The notes beneath the pieces were generated by a model. That model saw only the letters and a program-made list of their open reading frames with translations. It was not told the origin of the DNA and made no database searches. From the NCBI GenBank assembly GCA_905478725.1, contig CAJQJT010000288.1, positions 1 through 14,459 of the forward strand: a stretch of 14,459 nucleotides of DNA, written 5' to 3'. This DNA comes from an uncultured Pseudomonadales bacterium. Lineage in GTDB: Bacteria > Pseudomonadota > Gammaproteobacteria > Pseudomonadales > Porticoccaceae. This document shows, piece after piece, positions 7,440-14,459 of this stretch (positions within the stretch are counted from its first letter, which is position 1; every line of letters begins with the position of its first letter). Both the position numbers and the translations under genes were made by a program.

Positions 7440-8422
7440 CCCTTAGATTGGCGCTGACGCCAGGAGAACCCTCCGGCATTGGCGCTGATATATTAATCAG
7501 TCTGGTGCAGGCTGGCTGTGATCATGAGTTGGTCGCCTATGCAGATCCACAGCTGATGCAGCAGCGCGCAGCAGTGCTCGGATTAACTCTGGTACTGCGT
7601 GAGCCCGGTGAAACAGCATTACCGCTGGCGCCAGGCGAGCTAGCAATTGTTCCTGTCGACCTGGCACAGCCCGCTATTCCCGGTCAGCTGAACCTAGCCA
7701 ATGCACCCTATGTACTAGCCTGTCTAGATGCGGCTATAGAGGCCTGCAGAACAAACTATTGCCAGGCCATGATTACAGGCCCAGTGCAGAAGTCGATTAT
7801 CAATGATGCCGGCTTCGCCTTTTCCGGCCACACCGAATATCTTGCAGACAAGACCTCTACCCCTCTAGTCGTAATGATGCTGGCAACCAGCGAGCTGCGG
7901 GTTGCTCTGGCGACTACGCATTTGCCCCTGCGGGATGTAGCCGACAGTATTACTCAGTCATCCCTGCGTCAGGTGATCGACATTTTGATCGTCGATTTGA
8001 AAACCAAATTTGGCATAGCCGACCCATCGATTCTGGTCTGTGGCCTAAACCCCCATGCTGGCGAGAACGGCCATTTGGGACGTGAAGAAATAGAAGTGAT
8101 TGAACCGGTGCTGACAGAGTTTCGTCAGCAGGGTATCAATCTGGTTGGCCCACTGCCAGCCGATACATTGTTTACCCCCAAGTATCTGGACAATGCCGAC
8201 GCCGTATTGGCTATGTATCATGATCAGGGCTTACCCGTGTTGAAATACCAAGGCTTTGGCCGCGCCGCCAATATCACACTGGGACTACCGATTATTCGCA
8301 CCTCAGTAGATCACGGCACAGCACTGGATCTTGCAGGCACTGGTCAGGCCGATCACGGCAGTCTGCACACAGCTATTCAAGTCGCCGTCGATATGGCGAC
8401 CCACCAAACCCTACGCGATTAA
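7436..8422 (+). CDS. pdxA: 4-hydroxythreonine-4-phosphate dehydrogenase
   Basis: NAD-dependent, metal-dependent cytoplasmic enzyme of the DXP-dependent pyridoxal phosphate pathway; it oxidises 4-phosphohydroxy-L-threonine, whose product decarboxylates and is used by PdxJ. Seen in 328 residues (E. coli 329): [10 protein letters not shown] (7-16), ITGPVQKS (113-120), SGHTEYLAD (130-138) with substrate-contacting His132 and Thr133, and the three metal-ligand histidines in THLPL (His162), NPHAGE (His207) and YHDQG (His262), each four residues before its E. coli counterpart. [12 protein letters not shown] near 292-303 completes the family. The start ATG overlaps the surA stop as ATGA (7436-7439). 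All active-site residues expected are present. Confidence 0.97.
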   Translation: MTLRLALTPGEPSGIGADILISLVQAGCDHELVAYADPQLMQQRAAVLGLTLVLREPGETALPLAPGELAIVPVDLAQPAIPGQLNLANAPYVLACLDAAIEACRTNYCQAMITGPVQKSIINDAGFAFSGHTEYLADKTSTPLVVMMLATSELRVALATTHLPLRDVADSITQSSLRQVIDILIVDLKTKFGIADPSILVCGLNPHAGENGHLGREEIEVIEPVLTEFRQQGINLVGPLPADTLFTPKYLDNADAVLAMYHDQGLPVLKYQGFGRAANITLGLPIIRTSVDHGTALDLAGTGQADHGSLHTAIQVAVDMATHQTLRD

Positions 8423-8425
8423 ATA

Positions 8426-9226
8426 ATGACAATTCAACATCAGGCTAGAAAACGTTTCGGTCAGAACTTTCTCGTCGATCAGCATATTATTGGCCAAATT
8501 ATTGCCGCCATTGGCCCCAGCGCTGATGACAATCTAATTGAGATCGGCCCCGGCACAGCGGCTATCACCGAGCACTTGATTAAACGCTGCCCGTCGATGA
8601 AAGTGGTTGAGCTGGATCGCGATCTGGTGAGCTTTCTCACTGAGAAATTTGCCGACTACCCAGACTTTAGTATTTTTAGTGGCGACGCCCTCAAAACCGA
8701 TTTCGCCCAGTTTCATGAAGGGCGGCAGATGCGGCTTGTCGGCAACCTGCCCTACAATATTTCGACCCCAATACTCTTTCATCTATTAAAGAATCGTACG
8801 CTGATTAAAGACATGCACTTTATGTTGCAGCGCGAAGTGGTAGATCGTCTCAGTGCCGCACCGGGCAATAAGACCTATGGTCGCCTGTCGATTATGGTTC
8901 AGTATCACTGCCGGGTGATGCCACTGATACCGGTACCACCATCAGCTTTCCGCCCCGCACCCAAGGTTCAGTCGGCGATTGTGCGGCTCAAACCCCACAC
9001 AACCAAACCCTGTGTGGCGGAGAATGAAGAGCTACTTAGTCAAATCGTCAGTCTGGGTTTCCAGCAGCGACGTAAAACCTTACGCAACGGCATCCGCGCC
9101 TACGCCGAACATCTTGTCGGTGTGGACGAGATTGTGGATTTATCACGCCGTGCCGAGCAGCTGTCAGTGGCCGACTTTGTTGCCCTATCTAACTACGTTA
9201 ATCAAAGTATATTGAGTAAAAAATGA
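8426..9226 (+). CDS. rsmA: 16S rRNA (adenine1518-N6/adenine1519-N6)-dimethyltransferase
   Basis: SAM-dependent enzyme (also called KsgA) that dimethylates the two adjacent adenines of the helix 45 loop of 16S rRNA, a late checkpoint of 30S assembly. Seen in 266 residues: RKRFGQNFLVD (8-18), the SAM-binding IEIGPGTAAIT (38-48), acidic ELDRD (62-66), SGDAL (85-89) and the catalytic NLPYNIS (107-113), followed by a C-terminal helical region with FQQRRKTLRN. The family motif usually reads GPGLGALT; here it is GPGTAAIT, a mild variation that keeps the glycines. The ATG follows the pdxA stop by three bases without a strong ribosome-binding site, and the stop overlaps apaG as ATGA, so expression probably depends on the operon. 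Confidence 0.97.
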   Translation: MTIQHQARKRFGQNFLVDQHIIGQIIAAIGPSADDNLIEIGPGTAAITEHLIKRCPSMKVVELDRDLVSFLTEKFADYPDFSIFSGDALKTDFAQFHEGRQMRLVGNLPYNISTPILFHLLKNRTLIKDMHFMLQREVVDRLSAAPGNKTYGRLSIMVQYHCRVMPLIPVPPSAFRPAPKVQSAIVRLKPHTTKPCVAENEELLSQIVSLGFQQRRKTLRNGIRAYAEHLVGVDEIVDLSRRAEQLSVADFVALSNYVNQSILSKK

Positions 9227-9597
9227 GCGTCGACGCAATCACAGTAGAAGTTAAAACCGAATACCTGTTGCAGCAATCTAAGCCTGATGAGGCTAAGTTT
9301 GCCTTCGCCTACCACATTACCATCCACAATCAGAGCGAGATCCCTGCGCAGCTGCTAGGTCGCCATTGGATAATCACCGATGCCAATGAAGCTAAACAGG
9401 AAGTTCGAGGTGCCGGCGTTATCGGCGAGCAGCCCTTTATAGCCCCGGGACAATCCTACAAGTACAGCAGCGGTGTCATGCTCGACACGCCCATAGGTAC
9501 TATGGAGGGCTGCTACAAAATGCGCGATGATGATGGCTGCGAGTTTGACGCCACCATAGAGCCCTTTTTACTTTCAACGCCTCACGCCGTGAACTAA
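9223..9597 (+). CDS. apaG: ApaG domain protein (DUF525)
   Basis: Small cytoplasmic protein of 124 residues (E. coli 125) with the immunoglobulin-like ApaG/DUF525 fold. The biochemical role is not settled; the gene travels with apaH and has been linked to Co2+ tolerance and Ap4A metabolism in enterobacteria. Seen: FAFAYHITIHNQSE (26-39), LLGRHWIITDAN (43-54), VRGAGVIGEQPFIAPG (61-76) and YSSGVMLDTPIGTMEGCY (81-98), the conserved core of the family. The ATG overlaps the rsmA stop (ATGA, 9223-9226), and its own TAA is followed immediately by the apaH ATG with no spacer. Confidence 0.96.
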   Translation: MSVDAITVEVKTEYLLQQSKPDEAKFAFAYHITIHNQSEIPAQLLGRHWIITDANEAKQEVRGAGVIGEQPFIAPGQSYKYSSGVMLDTPIGTMEGCYKMRDDDGCEFDATIEPFLLSTPHAVN

Positions 9598-10416
9598 ATG
9601 ACTGATTATGTGGTTGGCGATCTTCAAGGCTGTCTGGATCCGCTGCTCATGCTGTTGGATAGAGTGCAGTTTGAGCCAACCACTGATCGCTTAATAGCCG
9701 CTGGTGATCTTATCAATCGCGGCCCTCAGTCATTAGAGACACTACGCTTCTGCATGGATCTCGGCAGTGCCTTTAAAACCGTATTGGGCAATCATGACCT
9801 ACATCTACTGGCAATTGCCCACGGCATTCGAAAGCCAACCCCCAAAGACACCTTAAACGAAATCCTTAACGCCAGTGATCGCGACGAACTTATAAGTTGG
9901 CTGCAGCAACAACCCCTTCTACTCAGTGTCGACCAATACACCATAGTGCACGCCGGCATACCCCCTAACTGGACTCTCAGCACAGCGCAAACCCTAGCCG
10001 CAGAGGTTGAGCAGGTACTGAAGTCCGACCAGGCTCAGAGTTATTTTCAAGGGATGTATGGTGATCAGCCAGATCAATGGTCTGAAAGCCTAAGCGGCCC
10101 AGCACGCTGGCGACTGATTACCAATTACCTGACCCGGATGCGCTACTGCACGGCTTCAGGTCAGCTAGAATTACAGGCGAAGACAGCACCAGATCAACAG
10201 GCTGCAGAACTAACCGCACAATTTGCGCCCTGGTTCAGTCACCCCTCAAGAAGGACTGCCGACGATAAAATCATCTTTGGTCACTGGGCCGCACTTGAGG
10301 GCAGACACCTTGGCAATAATCTTTTTCCACTAGACACAGGCTATGTATGGGGTGGCGCAATGCGTCTAATGAACCTCAGCAGCGGTGATTATACTGAGCA
10401 ACAAGCCCCATCCTAA
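9598..10416 (+). CDS. apaH: Bis(5'-nucleosyl)-tetraphosphatase, symmetrical
   Basis: Metallophosphatase of the PPP family that splits diadenosine tetraphosphate into two ADP, lowering the alarmone pool; in E. coli it also removes Np4 caps from RNA. Seen in 272 residues: GDLQGC (7-12), GDLINRGP (36-43), GNHD (64-67), VHAGIPPNW and, near the end, FGHWAALEGR and LDTGYVWGGAMRL. The first motif has Gln where the general PPP signature has His (GDxHG); I recall the same Gln in Pseudomonas ApaH, so it is a lineage variant rather than a defect. The ATG directly abuts the apaG stop (TAAATG), with no separate ribosome-binding site evident, so translation is likely coupled. Confidence 0.96.
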   Translation: MTDYVVGDLQGCLDPLLMLLDRVQFEPTTDRLIAAGDLINRGPQSLETLRFCMDLGSAFKTVLGNHDLHLLAIAHGIRKPTPKDTLNEILNASDRDELISWLQQQPLLLSVDQYTIVHAGIPPNWTLSTAQTLAAEVEQVLKSDQAQSYFQGMYGDQPDQWSESLSGPARWRLITNYLTRMRYCTASGQLELQAKTAPDQQAAELTAQFAPWFSHPSRRTADDKIIFGHWAALEGRHLGNNLFPLDTGYVWGGAMRLMNLSSGDYTEQQAPS

Positions 10417-10447
10417 AACTCCCACTAGCTAACCCTATTAAATTAAT

Positions 10448-10452
10448 GAGGT
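10448..10452 (+). promoter_or_regulatory. Ribosome-binding site of the M13 peptidase gene
   Basis: GAGGT ending five bases before the ATG at 10458. It fixes this start, which also gives a clean lipoprotein signal peptide. It contrasts with the preceding operon genes, which lack strong sites and rely on overlaps. Confidence 0.6.
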
Positions 10453-10457
10453 AGTAG

Positions 10458-12503
10458 ATGAGCAAATTATCCTTCACTAAATTAACCATTTCAGTATTTA
10501 GCCTAGCACTACTTGCCAGCTGCGCCGACAAGCAACCTCCGGCTGAGCCGGGGGCCTTAATCTCGGGTATTGATAAGATCGGTATGGATAGCTCAGTGAG
10601 GCCACAGGATGATTTTTACCAGTATGCCAACGGAGGCTGGCTAGATAGCACCGAGATTCCTGCCGATGAAGTGGGATGGGGTAGCTATATGACCTTGCGC
10701 AAAAAGAGCCTTGAGCAGTCTCGGATAATAGTAGAAGAGGCAGCCAGTGACAGAGGTACTGATCCAGCTAAGCGCAAGATTGGCGACTACTACAGCGCCT
10801 TTCTAAATGAACAGCAAATAGAGACTCTGGGCCTGGAACCCATCAATGATTACCTGAGTGCTATAGACCAACTCAAGGATCACGATCAGGTTGCCGAATT
10901 TCTCGGCAGGGTAAACCCTGCCGGTATCGACGGCCCATTTAATCTCTATGTGGGTCAGGACGATAAGGAAGCCACTAGCTATATTTTACACTTTGTTGAA
11001 TCTGGCCTTGGGCTACCGGATCGCGACTATTACAGCGACGAGTCGGAACGGGGCAAAGATATAATTGTTCGTTACCAGCAGTATCTTGAACAGCTACTGA
11101 CTCTATCTGGGCATGAACAGCCAGTACTTGCCGCAGCACGTATCTTGGCGCTAGAAACACGACTAGCAGCCCATCAATGGGACAAAGTAGATAACCGCAA
11201 TGCAGACAAGCGTTACAACAAACTTTCGAGGGCTGAGTTCAAGCAATTACTGTCAGCATTTAACCTAGAGAAATATATGGTTGGCATAGGCGTGGAATTG
11301 CCTGACTATGTTCTGGTTGGCCAGCCTAGCTATCTGTCAGCAGTAAACCAACTATTCAAAGAAGTTGAACTCCTGGCGTGGAAGGACTATCTGCGGGCCA
11401 ATGTACTCGCTAGTTATGCCAATTATCTGCCTAAGGTATTTGTCGACACCCACTTCGATTTCTATTCCAAGTATCTATACGGCCGTGAACAGCAGCAGCC
11501 GAGGTGGCGCAAAGCAGTTAGCTCAATCAATGGCAATATTGGCGAGCTGCTCGGGCAACTTTATGTTGCCAAACACTTTGCTCCCGAATCCAAGGCACGC
11601 ATGGTCACTATGGTGGAAAATTTGATTGCGGCCTATGCCGAATCGATTGAAAATTTAGAATGGATGAGCGACGAAACTAAGCAGCAATCTCTGATTAAGC
11701 TCTCCAAGTTCACCCCTAAGATTGGCTATCCAGATACCTGGAAAGACTACTCAGGACTGACGATTAAAGCCGATGATCTAGCGGGCAACATTAAGCGAGC
11801 ACGGACCTTTGGCCACAATCAGAATATGGCCAAACTGGGCGCACCCATAGATCGAAACGAATGGTTTATGGCGCCACAGGAAGTGAATGCCTATTACAAT
11901 CCTGGGCTCAATGAGATTGTCTTTCCCGCCGCTTACTTGCAGGCACCTAACTTTATACCAGAAGCTGAGGACGCCTATAACTACGGCACCATTGGCTCGA
12001 CCATCGGCCACGAGATTGGCCACGGCTTTGACGATCAGGGCAGTAAGTACGATGGTGACGGCAATCTAGTAAGTTGGTGGACTGACGCAGATCGAGAGCA
12101 ATTTGAAGCCCGCACCAAAGGCTTAGTAGAACAGTTCAGCAAGTTCGAGGCGCTACCAGGACTGTTTGTTAACGGAGACCTCACACTGGGAGAAAATATA
12201 GGTGATTTAGGCGGCACCAGCATCGCCCTAAAGGCTTATCGTATGTCACTAGATGACCAGCCCTCCCCGACTATAGATGGCTTCAGCGGCGAACAGCGCT
12301 TCTTCCTAGGCAACGCACAGTCCAGCCGAATTAAGTGGCGCGACCAGATCCTAGAAATTATCGTCCGAACCGACCCCCACTCCCCCGATGTATATCGTAT
12401 CAATGGTGTGTTTCCCAATATGTCCGACTTCTATCGTACTTATGATGTTCAGCCTGGAGACGACTTGTTCCTGCCTGAGCAGCAGCGGGTTAAGATCTGG
12501 TAA
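10458..12503 (+). CDS. M13 (neprilysin/PepO) family zinc metallopeptidase, predicted lipoprotein
   Basis: Zinc endopeptidase of the M13 family; members cut short peptides. Seen in 681 residues: a lipoprotein signal peptide ending in the lipobox LASC (Cys22) followed by Ala, which predicts outer-membrane anchoring by E. coli-type sorting; an M13 N-terminal domain (VRPQDDFYQYANGGWL, about 47-62); substrate-binding NAYYNPGLNEIVFPAA; the zinc motif HEIGH at 518-522; and third ligand Glu579 in ENIGDLGG (579-586) with Asp583. The C-terminus VKIW is close to the usual M13 ending. Every catalytic residue expected is present, so it should be active. Substrate is unknown. It follows apaH by 41 bases, with no obvious terminator between, so it may be read from the same transcript or from its own promoter, and it converges on rplQ. 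Confidence 0.94.
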   Translation: MSKLSFTKLTISVFSLALLASCADKQPPAEPGALISGIDKIGMDSSVRPQDDFYQYANGGWLDSTEIPADEVGWGSYMTLRKKSLEQSRIIVEEAASDRGTDPAKRKIGDYYSAFLNEQQIETLGLEPINDYLSAIDQLKDHDQVAEFLGRVNPAGIDGPFNLYVGQDDKEATSYILHFVESGLGLPDRDYYSDESERGKDIIVRYQQYLEQLLTLSGHEQPVLAAARILALETRLAAHQWDKVDNRNADKRYNKLSRAEFKQLLSAFNLEKYMVGIGVELPDYVLVGQPSYLSAVNQLFKEVELLAWKDYLRANVLASYANYLPKVFVDTHFDFYSKYLYGREQQQPRWRKAVSSINGNIGELLGQLYVAKHFAPESKARMVTMVENLIAAYAESIENLEWMSDETKQQSLIKLSKFTPKIGYPDTWKDYSGLTIKADDLAGNIKRARTFGHNQNMAKLGAPIDRNEWFMAPQEVNAYYNPGLNEIVFPAAYLQAPNFIPEAEDAYNYGTIGSTIGHEIGHGFDDQGSKYDGDGNLVSWWTDADREQFEARTKGLVEQFSKFEALPGLFVNGDLTLGENIGDLGGTSIALKAYRMSLDDQPSPTIDGFSGEQRFFLGNAQSSRIKWRDQILEIIVRTDPHSPDVYRINGVFPNMSDFYRTYDVQPGDDLFLPEQQRVKIW

Positions 12504-12576
12504 GCGTACGAGCTTTAGCTTGAGGCTATCATCAAATCTATCCTTGGATAGACCCCACATCTAAAAAAACAAGGCG

Positions 12577-12614
12577 AAAAAAAACCGGACACTTATTAAG
12601 AGTCCGGTTTTTTT
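12577..12614. terminator. Bidirectional intrinsic terminator between the M13 peptidase and rplQ
   Basis: CCGGAC (12585-12590) pairs with GTCCGG (12602-12607) around an 11-base loop in which CTT and AAG can extend the stem. An A-run (12577-12584) lies before it and a T-run (12608-12614) after it. Because each strand ends in U after the hairpin, it can stop transcription from both sides. It sits 73 bases past the peptidase stop and 17 bases past the rplQ stop, exactly where two convergent operons need it. Confidence 0.9.
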
Positions 12615-12631
12615 ACTGCGAAAGATCGAGC

Positions 12632-13030
12632 TTATTCGCCAGTTGTCTCTGCAACATCAGCCATATCGTTAGCTGCACGGTCTACTAACTCAACGTAGGC
12701 CATAGGTGCATTATCACCAGTACGATTACCGCACTTTAGAATACGAACATAACCACCTGGACGCTCGAGAAAACGCGGACCCAGATCAGTGAAGAGCTTG
12801 CCGACAGTTGCTTTGTTACGCAGACGGTCAAAAGCTAAGCGACGATTAGCGACGCTATCTTCTTTAGCAAGAGTGATGAATGGCTCAGCAAAACGACGCA
12901 GTTCTTTAGCCTTGGGCAGAGTGGTTTTAATCAGCTCGTGCTCAATCAATGAAGCCGTCATGTTACGGAACATAGCTCTCTTGTGAGTGCCGGTCTTATT
13001 TAGCTTGCGGCCACTATAGCGATGACGCAT
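12632..13030 (-). CDS. rplQ: 50S ribosomal protein L17
   Basis: Ribosomal protein L17 of the large subunit, near the polypeptide exit tunnel. Seen in 132 residues: the invariant start [20 protein letters not shown], then LFTDLGPRF and [20 protein letters not shown], all family-specific. E. coli L17 has 127 residues; the extra ones form an acidic tail ([13 protein letters not shown]). TAAGGA lies upstream of the ATG, with eight bases between AAGGA and the start. It is the last gene of the alpha operon, 76 bases after rpoA, and ends just before the shared terminator. Confidence 0.98.
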   Translation of the reverse strand: MRHRYSGRKLNKTGTHKRAMFRNMTASLIEHELIKTTLPKAKELRRFAEPFITLAKEDSVANRRLAFDRLRNKATVGKLFTDLGPRFLERPGGYVRILKCGNRTGDNAPMAYVELVDRAANDMADVAETTGE

Positions 13031-13084
13031 GTTCTTATTCCTTAATTCGTTGCTTTCTCAGCAATGATGTATACCAACTTGTTA

Positions 13085-13110
13085 TTAACCGAGTTTAAAA
13101 AATCGGTTAA
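13085..13110 (-). other. Inverted repeat spanning the end of rpoA
   Basis: TTAACCGA (13085-13092) and TCGGTTAA (13103-13110) are perfect 8-base complements around a 10-base AT-rich loop. The right arm contains the rpoA stop codon (13107-13109). No U-run follows in the direction of transcription, so it does not look like a terminator. It could mark an mRNA processing or stability site between rpoA and rplQ; this is inference. Confidence 0.55.
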
Positions 13111-14102
13111 ACGAGTTCGCGTTCACTTTTCAGACTGGCTGGTGGCCAGTTCTCAAGGCGCATGCCCAGAGAAAGACCGCGTGAAGCCAAGACATCTTTA
13201 ATTTCAGTCAGGGACTTCTTGCCGAGGTTAGGTGTCTTCAACAGCTCAACTTCTGTGCGCTGAATAAGGTCACCAATGTAATAGATGCTCTCTGCTTTGA
13301 GACAGTTAGCTGAACGTACAGTCAGCTCAAGATCGTCAACCGGACGTAACAGGATTGGATCAATCTCTTCTTCTTTCTCTTCTGGCTCAGCAGCAGTTTC
13401 GCCTTCCAAGTTCACAAACACAGCCATCTGCTGTTGCAGGATGGTCGCGGCGCGACGGATAGACTCTTCAGGATCAATAGTGCCGTTAGTCTCAAGTTCC
13501 AAGACCAACTTATCGAGGTCAGTACGGTTCTCAACACGAGCATTTTCGACACTGTAGGAAACTTTGTGAATCGGGCTAAAAGATGCATCTAACTGCAGAC
13601 GACCAATAGTGCGATTCTCATCATCAGAGATTCTTGCATCAGACGGCTGGTAACCACGTCCGCGCTCAATTCTTAGCTGAATATTTAAAGTGCACTTATC
13701 AGAAATAGTAGCAATCACATGGTCAGGATTAATAACTTCAACGTGGCTATCAACTTCGATATCCCCTGCAGTTACAACACATGGACCTTTAACGCTAAGG
13801 GATACAGTGGTCTCATCACGACCTTCCATAACGACTGCTACACCCTTAAGGTTCAGCAGGATACCCATAACATCTTCATGAACACCTTCGATAGCACTGT
13901 ACTCGTGCTCTACACCGTCTATCTCAACCTCAACGATGGCACAGCCAGACATTGAAGAGAGCAGAATGCGACGCAGCGCATTACCAAGAGTGTGACCGAA
14001 TCCGCGCTCGAGCGGCTCCAAGACAACCTTGGCGTGAGTAGGGCTGTAAGACGTGACGTCAATGTTGCGTGGCGTCAGAAATTCATTCGCAGAATTTTGC
14101 AT
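13107..14102 (-). CDS. rpoA: DNA-directed RNA polymerase subunit alpha
   Basis: Alpha subunit of RNA polymerase; its dimer nucleates core assembly and its C-terminal domain contacts UP elements and activators. Seen in 331 residues (E. coli 329): [11 protein letters not shown] near the start, [24 protein letters not shown] (split motif at about 28-51, the dimer and beta/beta' interface), an acidic linker ([11 protein letters not shown], about 237-247), and the C-terminal domain with [16 protein letters not shown], the DNA-binding Arg being in RSANCLK, then [13 protein letters not shown]. It ends in the typical [10 protein letters not shown] followed by a few residues. It follows rpsD by 25 bases. 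Confidence 0.99.
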   Translation of the reverse strand: MQNSANEFLTPRNIDVTSYSPTHAKVVLEPLERGFGHTLGNALRRILLSSMSGCAIVEVEIDGVEHEYSAIEGVHEDVMGILLNLKGVAVVMEGRDETTVSLSVKGPCVVTAGDIEVDSHVEVINPDHVIATISDKCTLNIQLRIERGRGYQPSDARISDDENRTIGRLQLDASFSPIHKVSYSVENARVENRTDLDKLVLELETNGTIDPEESIRRAATILQQQMAVFVNLEGETAAEPEEKEEEIDPILLRPVDDLELTVRSANCLKAESIYYIGDLIQRTEVELLKTPNLGKKSLTEIKDVLASRGLSLGMRLENWPPASLKSERELV

Positions 14103-14127
14103 ATTTTTACCCGTGTGATCTCAAAAA

Positions 14128-14459
14128 TTACTTCGAGTATAGTTCGACGATCAGGTTTTCGTTGATCTCGGCTGGCAGATCGGAGCGATCAGGATTGCGC
14201 GTAAACGTGCCTTCCATCTTGCTGCTATCTACATTCATCCATTCAACTTCACCACGTTGTGCTGCCAATTGCAGAGCGGTTTGAACGCGCAACTGCTTCT
14301 TAGATTTCTCACGCAGACCAACAACATCACCTTCCTGAACTTTGAAAGAGGGAATGTTGACCTTCTGACCATTGACCACAATAGAATTGTGAGCAACCAG
14401 CTGGCGTGATTCGGCACGTGTAGAGCCAAAGCCCATACGGTAAACAACGTTATCGAGAC
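14128..14459 (-). CDS. rpsD: 30S ribosomal protein S4, 5' part missing
   Basis: Small-subunit primary assembly protein S4, which in E. coli is also the translational repressor of the alpha operon. The 5' half lies beyond the right edge: about 110 of roughly 206 residues are here. The visible part reads [20 protein letters not shown], then [18 protein letters not shown], the S4 RNA-binding domain, and ends [11 protein letters not shown], the invariant S4 C-terminus. The frame continues upstream of the internal ATG at 14436 to the window edge, so that Met is not the start. It is followed by rpoA after 25 bases, consistent with the standard rpsD-rpoA-rplQ order. Confidence 0.98.
   Translation of the reverse strand, partial: LDNVVYRMGFGSTRAESRQLVAHNSIVVNGQKVNIPSFKVQEGDVVGLREKSKKQLRVQTALQLAAQRGEVEWMNVDSSKMEGTFTRNPDRSDLPAEINENLIVELYSK

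Noticed and set aside
9616..9633. ApaH first motif reads GDLQGC, lacking the His of the general phosphatase signature GDxHG.
   Set aside because: The same Gln is, as I recall, usual in Pseudomonas-type ApaH, and the remaining metal and catalytic motifs are intact, so it is not a sign of inactivation.
10975..12560. Several short frames in both directions inside the M13 peptidase gene.
   Set aside because: All overlap a full-length gene with intact zinc motifs; they are chance open frames without ribosome-binding sites or domain features.
1..14459. Search for CRISPR arrays, tRNA or rRNA genes, insertion sequences, attachment sites, toxin-antitoxin or phage-defence genes.
   Set aside because: No repeat-spacer pattern, cloverleaf, transposase, integrase or small toxin-like pair was seen; every long frame belongs to a recognisable core or envelope family.

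Overview
The window reads as ordinary core chromosome of a marine-type gammaproteobacterium. The evidence is the block lptD-surA-pdxA-rsmA-apaG-apaH, the neighbouring peptidoglycan-recycling pair amgK-murU (a Pseudomonas-type pathway absent from E. coli), and an alpha ribosomal operon in the order rpsD-rpoA-rplQ. The lack of the usual Pseudomonas neighbours suggests a Cellvibrionales/SAR92-like lineage, but that is inference. I see no phage, transposon, CRISPR array, tRNA, rRNA or defence system.

Layout. Positions 1-3349 are a leftward run: amgK and murU (overlapping ATGA), an 80-base AT-rich spacer, then a VanZ-like membrane protein, a small DUF2007 protein and a DASS (SLC13) Na+/anion symporter cut by the left edge; the last three genes overlap one another. 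Positions 3350-3568 are the divergent control region between amgK and lptD. Positions 3569-10416 are a tightly packed rightward operon: lptD, surA, pdxA, rsmA, apaG, apaH, with overlaps or gaps of 0-3 bases. After a 41-base gap comes a lipoprotein M13 metallopeptidase (10458-12503). A terminator-like hairpin at 12577-12614 sits between it and the convergent alpha operon: rplQ, rpoA and the 3' half of rpsD, read leftwards and cut by the right edge.

Functionally, lptD and surA belong together because SurA is the periplasmic chaperone for LptD and other outer-membrane barrels. PdxA (vitamin B6), RsmA (16S rRNA dimethylation) and ApaG/ApaH (Ap4A turnover) are the classic but functionally mixed partners of this operon. 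AmgK and MurU act in sequence to turn recycled MurNAc into UDP-MurNAc. Both flanks of the divergent promoter therefore serve the cell envelope.

The most notable observation is at amgK. The reading frame that matches the family's N-terminus extends upstream of any ATG, GTG or TTG. It begins best at an AUC codon (3349) preceded by a well-placed TAAGGA. Other points are a 13-base tandem repeat in front of amgK, extra cysteines in LptD, and an inverted repeat spanning the rpoA stop codon. I did not find a convincing undescribed system.
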